Assembly: GCF_018130695.1 (NCBI RefSeq)
Contig: NZ_JAFCJX010000005.1
Location: forward strand, 186,001-250,000
Length of the DNA: 64,000 nucleotides
From: Bradyrhizobium jicamae
Lineage (GTDB): Bacteria; Pseudomonadota; Alphaproteobacteria; Rhizobiales; Xanthobacteraceae
Direction: 5' to 3'
Shown here: positions 36,429 to 44,946 of the stretch, one piece after another
Layout: every line of letters begins with the position of its first letter
Numbering within the stretch: position 1 is the first letter of the stretch
Notes under the pieces: model-generated
Told to the model about the DNA's origin: nothing
The model's database searches: none
Seen by the model: the letters and a program-made list of their open reading frames with translations, nothing else
Position numbers and translations under genes: made by a program

Positions 36429-37163
36429 TCAGCGCAGATTGGCTTTTTCGTCGTACAGCTTGAAATCAACCAGCGTCCCGAGCATCTGCAGGTAGGCGAC
36501 GAGCGCGTCGAGCTCGGTCGGATTGCCGGCCTTGCCGTCGAAGTTGCGCACCCCCGCCTTCGGATAGCGCTTCTGGAACGCCTCGAGGTTCGGGCTGTCA
36601 GGGTCGACCTGCGCCTTCAGATCGGCCACCGCATTCTTGATCTGGTCGTCCGTGTAGGGCACGCCGACCACGCGGCTGGTGCGCAGATGCGCTTCCATAT
36701 CGATCTGGTCGACTTCGGTGTTGGCCAGCGACGGATAACCCGGCATCACCGATTGCGGCACGATGGCGCGCGGATCGATCAGATGCGTGACATGCCATTC
36801 ATCGGAATATTTCGCGCCGACGCGGGCCAGATCCGGACCGGTCCGCTTCGATCCCCACTGGAACGGGTGGTCGTACATGCTCTCCGCGGCCAGCGAATAA
36901 TGACCGTAGCGCTCGACCTCGTCGCGCAGCGGGCGGATCATCTGCGAGTGGCAGAGATAGCAGCCCTCGCGCACGTAGATGTTGCGGCCGGCGAGCTCGA
37001 GCGGCGTGTAGGGCCGCACGCCATCCACCTTCTCGATCGTGCTCTTGAGGTAGAACAGCGGCGCGATCTCGACCAGGCCACCGATCGCGATCACCACCAG
37101 AATGCCCGCGATCAGGATGATCGAGTTCTTCTCAAAGATCTTGTGACGGTTCCAGAGAGACAT
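36429..37163 (-). CDS. fixO: FixO, monoheme cytochrome c subunit of cbb3 oxidase
   Basis: This 244-residue subunit is anchored by one helix ([26 protein letters not shown]) and has one heme c site, CYLCH near residue 66 ([17 protein letters not shown]). The periplasmic domain includes [24 protein letters not shown] and the axial Met region MPGYPSL. The ATG at 37161-37163 is 8 bp after the fixN stop. A much longer minus-strand frame over fixN is out of phase with FixN and is not a gene. Confidence 0.96.
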   Translation of the reverse strand: MSLWNRHKIFEKNSIILIAGILVVIAIGGLVEIAPLFYLKSTIEKVDGVRPYTPLELAGRNIYVREGCYLCHSQMIRPLRDEVERYGHYSLAAESMYDHPFQWGSKRTGPDLARVGAKYSDEWHVTHLIDPRAIVPQSVMPGYPSLANTEVDQIDMEAHLRTSRVVGVPYTDDQIKNAVADLKAQVDPDSPNLEAFQKRYPKAGVRNFDGKAGNPTELDALVAYLQMLGTLVDFKLYDEKANLR

Positions 37164-37171
37164 GGGATGAC

Positions 37172-38824
37172 CTATTCGGCAGGCTGGAGCAGACCGGCGC
37201 CTTGGGCTTGATCGGCGGATTGCGCTTTGACCGTCATCCAGAGATTGAAGGTCATGATCAGCGCGCCGATCAGGAACAGGGCGCCGCCGGCGGCGCGGAT
37301 GATGTAGAAGGGATGCATGGCCTCGACGGACTCGATGAAGGAGTATTCGAGGAAGCCGAGCGAGGTGTAGGCGCGCCACATCAGGCCCTGCAGGATGCCG
37401 GATACCCACATCGCGGAGATGTAGAGCACGATCCCGATGGTAGAGATCCAGAAGTGCCAGTTGACGAGCTTGAGGCTGTACAGCGGCCGATTCCACAGCC
37501 ACGGGATCAGGCAGTACAGCGCACCGAACGACACGAAGCCGACCCAGCCGAGCGCACCGGAGTGCACGTGGCCGACGGTCCAGTCCGTGTAATGGCTGAG
37601 CGAGTTGACGACCTTGATCGACATCATCGGTCCCTCGAAGGTCGCCATGCCGTAGAAGGCGACCGAGACGACCAGCATGCGCAGCACCGGATCGGTGCGC
37701 AGCCTGTCCCACGCGCCCGACAGCGTCATCAGGCCGTTGATCATGCCGCCCCATGAGGGCATCCACAGCATGATCGAGAAGGTCATGCCGAGGGTCTGCG
37801 CCCAGTCCGGCAGCGCCGTGTAGTGCAGATGGTGCGGGCCGGCCCAGATGTAGAGGAAGATCAGTGCCCAGAAGTGGATGATGGAGAGCCGATAGGAATA
37901 GACCGGCCGCTCGGCGCGCTTCGGGATGAAGTAGTACATGATGGCGAGAAAGCCCGCGGTCAGGAAGAAGCCGACCGCGTTGTGGCCGTACCACCACTGG
38001 AACATCGCATCCTGCACACCGCCCCAGGCGATGTAGGATTTCGAGCCGAGCAGCGACACCGGAAGCGCCGGGTTGTTGCCGAGGTGCAGCACCGCGATGG
38101 TGACGATAAAGGCGAGATAGAACCAGTTGGCGACGAAGATGTGCGGCTCCTGCCGCTTCACCAGCGTCATCAGGAACACCAGGAGATACGTGACCCAGAC
38201 GATGGTGAGCCAGAGATCGGCGTACCATTCGGGCTCGGCATATTCCTTCGACTGCGTGACGCCGAGCAGATAGCCGGTGCCCGCGATCAGGATGAAGAAA
38301 TTGTAGCCGACCACCACGAACCACGGCGCGAGCTCGCCCGCGAGCCGCGTGCGGCAGGTCTTCTGCACCACATAGAACGAGGTCGCGATCAGCACATTGC
38401 CGCCGAACGCAAACACCACCGCCGAGGTATGCAGCGGGCGCAGCCGGCCGAAGCTGGTCCAGGGCAAGTCGAAATTGAGCGCAGGCCAGGCCAGTTGCGA
38501 GGCGATCAGCAAACCGACGGCGAAACCGGCGATGCCCCAGAACACCGCCATCCACGCCGAGAACTTGATCGGGCCGAGATTATAGTTCGGCCGGCCGTTG
38601 ATCTCCTGCGGCGGCAGCTGCGCCGGCCGGTCGTAATAATGATTGAGAATCACGAAAGCCGCCGCGAGGCTCGCGACCGTCGCAAGCGAGGCGTGGAAGA
38701 CGTAGGCCGTGTCATGACCCATGGCCGCGCCGAACAGGCACAGGAACGCGGTCGCGGCGAACAACGGCACCAACACCGCTTCACCGATCGTCATGGATTT
38801 CGCAACTGGAGACGGACTTGTCAT
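37172..38824 (-). CDS. fixN: FixN, catalytic heme b subunit of cbb3 cytochrome oxidase
   Basis: This 550-residue subunit has about 12-14 helices. Heme and copper ligands are visible: [16 protein letters not shown] (heme b His), [11 protein letters not shown] (CuB His plus the cross-linked Tyr region), [15 protein letters not shown] (CuB His pair), and [12 protein letters not shown] (heme b/b3 His). It reduces oxygen with very high affinity, which supports respiration in microaerobic or symbiotic conditions. It is the first gene of fixNOQP. The FixK box centre is 67 bp upstream of the ATG. Confidence 0.97.
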   Translation of the reverse strand: MTSPSPVAKSMTIGEAVLVPLFAATAFLCLFGAAMGHDTAYVFHASLATVASLAAAFVILNHYYDRPAQLPPQEINGRPNYNLGPIKFSAWMAVFWGIAGFAVGLLIASQLAWPALNFDLPWTSFGRLRPLHTSAVVFAFGGNVLIATSFYVVQKTCRTRLAGELAPWFVVVGYNFFILIAGTGYLLGVTQSKEYAEPEWYADLWLTIVWVTYLLVFLMTLVKRQEPHIFVANWFYLAFIVTIAVLHLGNNPALPVSLLGSKSYIAWGGVQDAMFQWWYGHNAVGFFLTAGFLAIMYYFIPKRAERPVYSYRLSIIHFWALIFLYIWAGPHHLHYTALPDWAQTLGMTFSIMLWMPSWGGMINGLMTLSGAWDRLRTDPVLRMLVVSVAFYGMATFEGPMMSIKVVNSLSHYTDWTVGHVHSGALGWVGFVSFGALYCLIPWLWNRPLYSLKLVNWHFWISTIGIVLYISAMWVSGILQGLMWRAYTSLGFLEYSFIESVEAMHPFYIIRAAGGALFLIGALIMTFNLWMTVKAQSADQAQGAGLLQPAE

Positions 38825-38884
38825 GTCGCAAGCTTTCCTTCAATGCCCGATGTCGGACACAACCACATCGCGGGCCCGTGACGT

Positions 38885-38898
38885 TTGACGCGCATCAA
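38885..38898. promoter_or_regulatory. FixK box (perfect), fixNOQP
   Basis: TTGACGCGCATCAA. Its centre is 67 bp before the fixN ATG at 38824 on the minus strand, as expected for FixK-activated fixN promoters. Confidence 0.9.
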
Positions 38899-38965
38899 AT
38901 TCGCAGCATTGGGATGGTCGAGAACGGTCAGACCGGCCGCATCGCGGCCGGCCGTGCGGCGCGCG

Positions 38966-39193
38966 CTACCCGCCCCACGCCCGCATCAGCGCAGTCGGCG
39001 AACGGATCTCGATCGCGTCGGCAAAGATGGTCCAGTCATGGACATGCTTCTGCCGGCAGAAGTCGGCCTCCGCGCGCTGTGCGGCCTCGGTCAACGAGCC
39101 GGCATCGAGCGTAAACGTCGCCTGGCAAGCGCGGTGCTCGTGGCCGGTATCGTCGCAAACTGTCTTGATGAAGCGAACGTCGAAGGAAGGCAT
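38966..39193 (-). CDS. 75-residue protein of unknown function upstream of fixN
   Basis: This small soluble protein, MPSFDVRFIKTVCDDTGHEHRACQ, has a beta-strand start (FDVRFIKTV), two Cys and several His, then a helix (SLTEAAQRAEADFCRQK) and ends IEIRSPTALMRAWGG. The ATG at 39191-39193 follows AAGGA (GAAAGGATCACGCC). A longer frame reads into the next gene region and is rejected. I recognise no family, though the strand-helix-strand pattern is that of short RNA- or ligand-binding folds. It lies 26 bp after the small membrane protein gene and probably shares its FixK-box promoter. Confidence 0.75.
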   Translation of the reverse strand: MPSFDVRFIKTVCDDTGHEHRACQATFTLDAGSLTEAAQRAEADFCRQKHVHDWTIFADAIEIRSPTALMRAWGG

Positions 39194-39219
39194 GGCGTGA
39201 TCCTTTCTATGAAACGTCC

Positions 39220-39405
39220 CTAGGGACCACGTGATCCGCCCACACCGCGGTGAATGGCCCAGCCGGCGGCAAGCACGGCGAAACCTGTGATCAGGCCCAC
39301 GACGACAAGTGAAGGAATGAAGGCGAGGCCAGACACGTCGGTCCCGGCCACTGCCACGCCCGTCAACAGCAGCAGGATCAGCGGTACGCTCAGAAGGCGG
39401 ATCAT
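39220..39405 (-). CDS. 61-residue two-helix membrane protein, FixK-box gene
   Basis: MIRLLSVPLILLLLTGVAVAG is followed by a short loop and a second helix, FIPSLVVVGLITGFAVLAAGWAI, with the tail HRGVGGSRGP. The first segment could alternatively be a cleaved signal sequence (VAVAG). There is no recognised family. A FixK-type box is centred 85 bp upstream of the ATG. It sits between fixJ and fixN and is co-directional with the gene at 38966. Confidence 0.7.
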   Translation of the reverse strand: MIRLLSVPLILLLLTGVAVAGTDVSGLAFIPSLVVVGLITGFAVLAAGWAIHRGVGGSRGP

Positions 39406-39483
39406 GTTGGTTCCCCTCCGCCGTCATCCGCATGGGTTGACGGCAGTTGAGGTCGACCTTGTCAGGGAATGCCGCCCGTGTGC

Positions 39484-39497
39484 TTGATCTGACGCAA
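39484..39497. promoter_or_regulatory. FixK-type box, gene at 39220-39405
   Basis: TTGATCTGACGCAA; on the minus strand it reads TTGC-N6-TCAA. Its centre is 85 bp before the minus-strand start at 39405. Confidence 0.7.
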
Positions 39498-39529
39498 TCG
39501 CCGCGTCACGCCCCCGGGAAAGCCCGTGC

Positions 39530-39543
39530 TTGATTCACGTCAA
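39530..39543. promoter_or_regulatory. FixK box (perfect), gene at 39616
   Basis: TTGATTCACGTCAA. Its centre is 79 bp before the plus-strand ATG at 39616. Confidence 0.78.
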
Positions 39544-39615
39544 CGCGAGGATCATGCTGGCCTGAAACGATCGAGTCGTTTCAACGGGATGGAAACCCAA
39601 CGGGATCAAAAACCG

Positions 39616-39771
39616 ATGTCACTGTCGACGATTTCCCTGGTCGTGATTGCGTCCGCGCTGTTTGCCGGCTTCGCGACCATGCTGGCCTGGGGCCAGCTTC
39701 ATGCCCGCCGCCTCCAGACGGAAGCCGCCCCGCCGGTCGGCATCGACAGACCACGCAGGCGGCCGTTCTAG
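39616..39771 (+). CDS. 51-residue single-helix membrane protein, FixK-box gene
   Basis: MSLSTISLVVIASALFAGFATMLAWGQLHARRL predicts one membrane helix, followed by a basic proline-rich tail ending PRRRPF. An alternative ATG at 39589 would add nine residues but leaves only about 12 nt of leader after the transcript start expected from the FixK box. I therefore prefer 39616, though neither has a strong ribosome-binding site. It converges with fixJ, 18 bp apart. The helix/tail layout resembles small oxidase-associated subunits, but no motif supports a function. Confidence 0.6.
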   Translation: MSLSTISLVVIASALFAGFATMLAWGQLHARRLQTEAAPPVGIDRPRRRPF

Positions 39772-39789
39772 CCCAAAACCGCCGCGCGG

Positions 39790-40398
39790 CTACAGTCCCG
39801 AGGTCAGCGCGATGCGCATCAGCTCGGACATGCTGCGCGCGCCGGTTTTCGCCATGAGATTGGCGCGATAGACTTCCACCGTGCGCGGGCTGATGCCGAG
39901 ATCGTGCGCGATCACCTTGTTGATCTTGCCGGCAACCAATCCCTTGAGCACGTCGAGCTCCCGTGGCGACAAGCCGGCCAGCAGAGCCGCCGCCTCGCTC
40001 CGCGCCGTCGAATCGGCCGCGCCGGCGCCTCGCACCTCCAGCGCCGCACGGATGGCCCCCAGCAACACGGCATCGTCAAATGGCTTCTCGATGAAATCCA
40101 CCGCGCCGGCCTTCATCGCCTCGACCGCGAGCGCGACATCGCCGTGGCCGGTGATCAGGATCACCGGGTAGCTCGAACCCTGTTCGCGCAGCTTGCGCAC
40201 CAGCTCGATGCCGTTCATGTCAGGCATCCTGATATCGGACACGACACACGCGACCTCCACTGTCTCCGGCTGCCTGAGAAAGGCTACGGCCGAGTCGTGC
40301 ACGATCGCCTCGAAGCCGTTGACGTCGAGCAGGAAGGCCAGCGAGTCCCGCATCGCCGCGTCGTCGTCAACGACGTGAATGATCGGCTTCTCGCTCAT
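39790..40398 (-). CDS. fixJ: FixJ, oxygen-responsive response regulator
   Basis: This 202-residue NarL/FixJ-type regulator has a receiver domain (1-120) with the acidic pair VVDDD and the phospho-acceptor Asp55 in [12 protein letters not shown]. The conserved Thr/Lys are in LITGHGD and IEKPF. A LuxR-type HTH (about 140-200) follows: [45 protein letters not shown]. Phosphorylated by FixL under low oxygen, it activates fixK-type genes. Its start overlaps the fixL stop by 4 bp (ATGA). Confidence 0.95.
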   Translation of the reverse strand: MSEKPIIHVVDDDAAMRDSLAFLLDVNGFEAIVHDSAVAFLRQPETVEVACVVSDIRMPDMNGIELVRKLREQGSSYPVILITGHGDVALAVEAMKAGAVDFIEKPFDDAVLLGAIRAALEVRGAGAADSTARSEAAALLAGLSPRELDVLKGLVAGKINKVIAHDLGISPRTVEVYRANLMAKTGARSMSELMRIALTSGL

Positions 40399-41831
40399 GT
40401 CGGACTCTCCGGTTCGGCAAACGGCAGCGTAAACTCGAATATGGTGCCGCCGCCATCATTGGCTTTGGCTGCGATCTGCCCGCCATGCGCCTCGACGATG
40501 GTGCGGCAGATCGACAGCCCGACCCCCATGCCATTTTCCTTGCTGGTGACAAAGGGCTGGAACAGGTGCTCGGCGATCTCGGGTGCGATGCCCGTTCCGC
40601 TGTCGGCGACCGAGAAGCGCGCGAATGCGCCCTGTCTTCCGACCGCAATGTCGATCTCGCGGCGGGCGCAGGTTTCCATGGCTTCGATCGCGTTTCTGAT
40701 CAGGTTCAGCGCGACCTGCTGGATCTGAATCTTGTCGGCCAGGATATCAGGCAATTCACGGTCGCAGCGCAATGAGACGCGAACGCCCTGCTCCTTGGCG
40801 CCGACCAGTGCCAGTGCGGCCGCCTCCTCGAGCAGGATCGCCGGATTTTCCAGCGTGTGCTGGGTCTCGCCCTTGGCGACGAACTCGCGCAGCCGCTTGA
40901 TGATGTCGCCGGCGCGCAGCGCCTGGTCCGCGCTCTTGTCGAGCGCCTCGCGCACGCGGGCGCGATTGCCGGCATCCGCCTTCAGCAGCGTCGAGGCGCC
41001 GCGGAGATAGCTGGTGATGGCGGCCAGCGGCTGGTTCAGTTCATGCGCCAGCGAGGAAGCCATCTCGCCCATCGCAGTCAGCCGGGAGACATGGATCAGC
41101 TCGGATTGCAGCTCCTGCATCCGCCGCTCCTGGGTGCGCCGCTCGGTCAGATCCCGCACGAATCCCGTGAACAGCCGCTCGGTACCGACCTGCGCCTCGC
41201 CGACGGCCAGCTCCATCGGAAACGTCGAGCCGTCCTTGCGCTCGCCGACGACAATACGGCCGATCCCGATGATCCGCCGCTCTCCGGTCTTTCGATAGCG
41301 CTGCAGGTAGGAATCATGCTCCGTGCGATACGGAGCCGGCATCAGCAGCGAGACATTCTTCCCGATCACCTCCTCGGGCCGCCAGCCAAACAGGCGCTCC
41401 GCGGTAGCACTGAACGAGCGCATCAGCCCGCGCTCGTCGATGACGATCATCGCCTCCGGCACAGTGTCGAGGATCGATTGCAACTGCGCCTGGCGATGGC
41501 GCGACGCATCGGACTCGCGCAACAGGCGCGCTCCGATGACGCCAAGGACCGGCCCCAGGATCGCGAAGAACGAGACGTCGATCAGATTGGCCGGGTTCGT
41601 CAGCAGGCTCTGCCCCAGAAAGAACCCGCTGCTTGCAAGGCAAAGCGCGGTGGCAAACAGGGCAGGACCGAGACCGCCGGTAAAGGCCGCAAAGATCGCG
41701 ACCGGCACATAGATCACGGTAAAGGTGCGGTCCTCGAAGTACTGATGCAGCAGGTAACGCAGCAAGAAGACGAGTGTCGCCGCAGCCAGAGCCGGTCCAT
41801 AGCGTAGCCACAGGTGCCGCGACATCATCAT
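40395..41831 (-). CDS. fixL: FixL, heme-PAS oxygen-sensing histidine kinase
   Basis: The kinase of about 478 residues has four N-terminal membrane helices (about 5-100; [20 protein letters not shown] and on). A heme PAS domain (about 120-235) carries [26 protein letters not shown]. His at about 172 is the expected heme ligand, and the Arg of IGIGR is the oxygen-stabilising residue. HisKA ([12 protein letters not shown], His about 261) and HATPase ([23 protein letters not shown]) complete it. Oxygen binding to heme switches the kinase off. Three tandem ATGs occur at 41823-41831; I chose the first. The membrane-anchored layout is like Sinorhizobium FixL. Confidence 0.95.
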   Translation of the reverse strand: MMMSRHLWLRYGPALAAATLVFLLRYLLHQYFEDRTFTVIYVPVAIFAAFTGGLGPALFATALCLASSGFFLGQSLLTNPANLIDVSFFAILGPVLGVIGARLLRESDASRHRQAQLQSILDTVPEAMIVIDERGLMRSFSATAERLFGWRPEEVIGKNVSLLMPAPYRTEHDSYLQRYRKTGERRIIGIGRIVVGERKDGSTFPMELAVGEAQVGTERLFTGFVRDLTERRTQERRMQELQSELIHVSRLTAMGEMASSLAHELNQPLAAITSYLRGASTLLKADAGNRARVREALDKSADQALRAGDIIKRLREFVAKGETQHTLENPAILLEEAAALALVGAKEQGVRVSLRCDRELPDILADKIQIQQVALNLIRNAIEAMETCARREIDIAVGRQGAFARFSVADSGTGIAPEIAEHLFQPFVTSKENGMGVGLSICRTIVEAHGGQIAAKANDGGGTIFEFTLPFAEPESPT

Positions 41832-41930
41832 CCCATCATATCGACCAAGCACCCGCAACCGGCTGCCGCGCCGCCTGTCCCAGGGAATCATAGCATCAAG
41901 TGGAAGTCACGGGCGAGCCATCGGGTGGAA

Positions 41931-42137
41931 TCACGCTCCGGGGGCTGAATTCCAGGGGCGCCAATGCGTCGGGTTGACGGCGATCCGTTCGTTGGTCTTG
42001 GCTTTCACCCAGCCATTCGGGACCCGTCGGCAGGCGAAGACGACTTGATGAACATGGCCCCGTTCAATGACTGCTATTTCGAGTTCGCGCTCAAACGGAG
42101 CATTGCCGATCCCTTCCCAAACTGTCTGATCTTGCAT
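41931..42137 (-). CDS. 68-residue protein, THWRxW family, unknown function
   Basis: The protein is MQDQTVWEGIGNAPFERELEIAVIERGHVHQVVFACRRVPNGWVKAKTNERIAVNPTHWRPW plus a short end. It has no membrane helix. The pattern ELEIAVI-V-ACRR-NGWV-THWRPW matches by eye the C-terminal two thirds of the product at 30681, so the two look paralogous, although this copy keeps only one of the cysteines. A perfect FixK box is centred 93 bp upstream. It lies between fixL and hemN, with about 100 bp to fixL. Confidence 0.7.
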   Translation of the reverse strand: MQDQTVWEGIGNAPFERELEIAVIERGHVHQVVFACRRVPNGWVKAKTNERIAVNPTHWRPWNSAPGA

Positions 42138-42223
42138 CGATCGGTCTCGCGCCGCGCTGTCCAGCCTGGAGCTGGACTGGCCATTACAAGCCGTGACTGT
42201 AGCGGAGGCGCGGACCTCGCCAG

Positions 42224-42237
42224 TTGATCTGCGTCAA
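42224..42237. promoter_or_regulatory. FixK box (perfect), gene at 41931-42137
   Basis: TTGATCTGCGTCAA, in the divergent gap before hemN. Its centre is 93 bp before the minus-strand start at 42137. Confidence 0.8.
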
Positions 42238-42322
42238 CCGGAGCCGCCGATCAGCGGGACCGGTGAGGCGCGATCAGGAACCGCGGAGCGTCGCCAGGCT
42301 GCTGCGCCGAACCTGAGCAAAG

Positions 42323-42336
42323 GTTGACCTGACGCA
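42323..42336. promoter_or_regulatory. FixK-type box, hemN
   Basis: TTGACCTGACGCAA. Its centre is 58 bp before the hemN ATG at 42388, a normal class II distance. Confidence 0.8.
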
Positions 42337-42387
42337 ACGTTCGTGGCCGCGATTTCCGGCAAGGTCTGCCGCAAACGGAAGGTGGAC

Positions 42388-43740
42388 ATGCGCTCGGACC
42401 TCGCAAGACAATACGGACAGGATCGGCTGCCCCGCTACACCAGCTATCCCACCGCTCCGCACTTCGCGCCTGATATCGGCGAAGCCGACTATCGGCGCTG
42501 GCTCAGGTCGATCCCGTCCCGAAAACCGGCTTCGATCTATCTGCATGTGCCATTCTGCCGGTCGATGTGCTGGTACTGCGGTTGCCACACCTCAGTGACC
42601 AGGCGCGACGATCCGATCGCGATCTACGCCGCCGGCCTGCGCAGCGAGGCGCATCTCGTCGCCGAGGCGATCGGCCATCGCCAGCCGATCTCGCACATCC
42701 ATTTCGGCGGCGGCACGCCGACCATCATGACGCCGGAGACCTTCGCCGACCTCGTCGGCGCGCTGCGCTATTGCTATTTCGTGCTGCCCGACGCCGAGAT
42801 CGCCGTCGAGATCGATCCGCGCACCCTGACCGAGCCGATGGCGGAAGCGCTGGGCTTCTGCGGCGTCAACCGTGCGAGCCTCGGCGTGCAGAGCTTCGAC
42901 CCCATCGTGCAGCACGCCATCAACCGCCTGCAGAGTTTCGAGCAGACCGCTGTCGCCGTCGATCGGCTGCGCCGCGCCGGCGTGCGCCGTTTCAACTTCG
43001 ATCTGCTCTACGGCTTGCCCTTCCAGACGGTGGAGTCCTGTCTCGGCACCGTCGCCAGGTGCATCGAGCTCCGTCCGGACCGCTTCTCGGTGTTCGGCTA
43101 CGCGCACGTTCCATCCTTCAAGAAGCATCAGCGCGCAATCGCGGAGGACGCCCTCCCCGACAGCACCGAGCGGCATCTGCAGTCCGAAGCGATCGCGGAA
43201 GCCCTGGTTGACGCCGGTTATGTGCGGATCGGCTTCGATCACTTCGCACGTCCCGGCGACGATCTCGCCGTGGCCAAGCGCGAAGGCCGGCTGCGCCGGA
43301 ATTTCCAGGGCTACACCGACGATGCGGCCGAGGCGCTGATCGGCCTCGGCGCCAGCGCGATCGGCCGGATGCCTCAAGGGTTCGTGCAGAACGGCGTCGC
43401 AACGCGCGACTATCTCGCGCGCATCGCCGAGGACCGGCTCGCCACCGCCAAGGGCTACGCGTTCACCGGCGACGACCGCTTCCGGGCCGACGTCATCGAG
43501 CGGATCATGTGCGATCTCGCCGTCGATCTTCCGCAGATCTCGCGACGTCACGGTTGTGACCACCGTGCGGCCATTTTGAACCAATCGCAGATCGACCGAT
43601 TGATCTCTGATGGAGCCGTGACGATGCTCGGCGATCGTCTCGCTGTCACCGAGGGCGCCGAATTCCTGGTCAGGAGTGTTGCCTCGGCGTTCGACGCATA
43701 CCTGTCGCCGTCAACCACCTCGTACAGCCGCGCGATCTGA
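42388..43740 (+). CDS. hemN: HemN, oxygen-independent coproporphyrinogen III oxidase
   Basis: This 450-residue radical-SAM enzyme makes protoporphyrinogen IX without oxygen, supplying heme for the cbb3 oxidase and cytochromes under low oxygen. The cluster motif is CRSMCWYCGC (about 62-71), preceded by YLHVPF. HFGGGTPTIM is the SAM-binding GGGTP motif. YTSYPTAPHF near the N-terminus is the HemN-specific start that separates it from HemW. The ATG at 42388 follows GGAAGGTGG. A FixK-type box at 42323 drives it, as known for bradyrhizobial hemN genes. Confidence 0.95.
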   Translation: MRSDLARQYGQDRLPRYTSYPTAPHFAPDIGEADYRRWLRSIPSRKPASIYLHVPFCRSMCWYCGCHTSVTRRDDPIAIYAAGLRSEAHLVAEAIGHRQPISHIHFGGGTPTIMTPETFADLVGALRYCYFVLPDAEIAVEIDPRTLTEPMAEALGFCGVNRASLGVQSFDPIVQHAINRLQSFEQTAVAVDRLRRAGVRRFNFDLLYGLPFQTVESCLGTVARCIELRPDRFSVFGYAHVPSFKKHQRAIAEDALPDSTERHLQSEAIAEALVDAGYVRIGFDHFARPGDDLAVAKREGRLRRNFQGYTDDAAEALIGLGASAIGRMPQGFVQNGVATRDYLARIAEDRLATAKGYAFTGDDRFRADVIERIMCDLAVDLPQISRRHGCDHRAAILNQSQIDRLISDGAVTMLGDRLAVTEGAEFLVRSVASAFDAYLSPSTTSYSRAI

Positions 43741-43786
43741 ACAAAGGGCTCGCGTCACGCTTGGCTGAGCGTTCCCGGCTGCGGGA

Positions 43787-43808
43787 GCGGGCGGCTTCAG
43801 CCGCCCGC
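43787..43808. terminator. Hairpin between convergent hemN and minE
   Basis: GCGGGCGGC (43787-43795), TTCA loop, GCCGCCCGC (43800-43808): a perfect 9-bp GC stem between two stop codons. There is no T-run on either side, so it could act as a bidirectional pause or mRNA 3' end rather than a canonical terminator. Confidence 0.55.
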
Positions 43809-43831
43809 GTTGCCGGGCAAGGTGTCTGCAG

Positions 43832-44113
43832 TCAGGAGGCTGCCGCCAGCTTCGATCGTTGCACGCTGTTCGGCACCTCGATGTCGACTTCGAGCATCGA
43901 GACGAACTTGCCTCGTTCCATCCGGATCACGATCTTGTCGGGATCGAGATCGATGTGCTTGGACACCACGCCGAGGATCTCCGCGCGCAGGGTCTCCAGC
44001 AGGTCGGACGCGCCGTTCCGGCCGCGCTCATGCGCGAGCAGGATCTGCAGCCGTTCCCGTGCAACGGGCGCGGATGCAGTGCGGCCGCCAAAGAGCCGCA
44101 TCAGGTTCATCAT
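43832..44113 (-). CDS. minE: MinE, cell-division topological specificity factor
   Basis: This 93-residue protein starts MMNLMRLFGGRTASAPVARERLQILLAHERGR, the MinD-interacting amphipathic part, followed by the beta-rich dimer domain (IVIRMERGKFVSMLEVDIEVPN). MinE releases MinCD from the membrane at midcell. The tandem ATGs at 44108-44113 overlap the minD stop. The order minC-minD-minE on the minus strand is standard. A longer fused frame across minD is out of phase and rejected. Confidence 0.95.
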   Translation of the reverse strand: MMNLMRLFGGRTASAPVARERLQILLAHERGRNGASDLLETLRAEILGVVSKHIDLDPDKIVIRMERGKFVSMLEVDIEVPNSVQRSKLAAAS

Positions 44114-44925
44114 GCCGCCCTCCGTCGCAGAAGCCGATCCATCAGTCCCTTGCGCTCGACCGGCACCTTCATGGTCACCGTCTCGCCCATCAGGCGCCGC
44201 ACGGCGTCCATATAGGCCCGCGCCGGCGCGCTGTTCGCGTTGTTCAGCGTCACCGGCGATCCGACGTTGGAGGCCTTCAGCACGTCCTGGCTTTCCGGCA
44301 CGATGCCCAGCAGCGGCGTGGCGAGGATCTCGAGCACGTCGTCGATCGACAGCATCTCGCCGCGCGCGGCGCGGGCGCTGTCGTAGCGGGTGATGAGAAG
44401 GTGCTTCTCGACCCGCTCGCCGCGTTCCGCGCGCACCGTCTTCGAATCCAGCATCCCGATGATGCGGTCGGAGTCGCGCACCGACGAGACCTCGGGATTG
44501 GTGACGATGATCGCCTCGTCGGCGTAGCGCATCGCCAGCGTGGCGCCGCGCTCGATGCCGGCCGGGCTGTCGCACAGGATCCAGTCGAACTTGGTCTTGA
44601 GCTCGGTGATCACCCGCCTGATGCCCTCTTCGGTGAGCGCGTCCTTGTCGCGGGTCTGCGAGGCCGGCAGCAGCCAGAGGTTCTCCAGCCGCTTGTCGCG
44701 GATCAGCGCCTGGCTGAGCTTGGCCACGCCCTGAACCACGTTGATCAGGTCGAACACGACCCGCCGCTCCGCCCCCATCACGAGGTCGAGGTTGCGCAGG
44801 CCGACATCGAAGTCGATCACGACGACGCTCTGTCCCATTTGCGCGAGTGCCGCGCCCAATGCGGCGGTCGATGTCGTCTTGCCGACCCCGCCCTTCCCAG
44901 ACGTCACGACCAGTACCTTCGCCAT
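44110..44925 (-). CDS. minD: MinD, septum-site ATPase
   Basis: This 271-residue deviant Walker ATPase has KGGVGKTT at residues 11-18 (TSGKGGVGKTTSTAALGA), Switch I DFDVGLRNLDLVMG and Switch II CDSPAGIERGATLAM. It ends with the amphipathic membrane-targeting helix (ERKGLMDRLLRRRAA). With ATP it binds the membrane, recruits MinC and is cleared by MinE, which prevents polar septa. It lies 21 bp after minC and overlaps minE by 4 bp. Confidence 0.97.
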   Translation of the reverse strand: MAKVLVVTSGKGGVGKTTSTAALGAALAQMGQSVVVIDFDVGLRNLDLVMGAERRVVFDLINVVQGVAKLSQALIRDKRLENLWLLPASQTRDKDALTEEGIRRVITELKTKFDWILCDSPAGIERGATLAMRYADEAIIVTNPEVSSVRDSDRIIGMLDSKTVRAERGERVEKHLLITRYDSARAARGEMLSIDDVLEILATPLLGIVPESQDVLKASNVGSPVTLNNANSAPARAYMDAVRRLMGETVTMKVPVERKGLMDRLLRRRAA

Positions 44926-44946
44926 TCTCTTTCTCCTCGCGGTCGA

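Noticed and set aside
36429..38555. 708-residue minus frame covering fixO and much of fixN
   Set aside because: The upstream part is a frame-shifted reading of fixN; true FixO starts at 37163.
30926..42137. Nitrogen fixation (nif) genes next to fix genes
   Set aside because: Only respiratory fix genes are present; nothing here shows that the organism fixes nitrogen.
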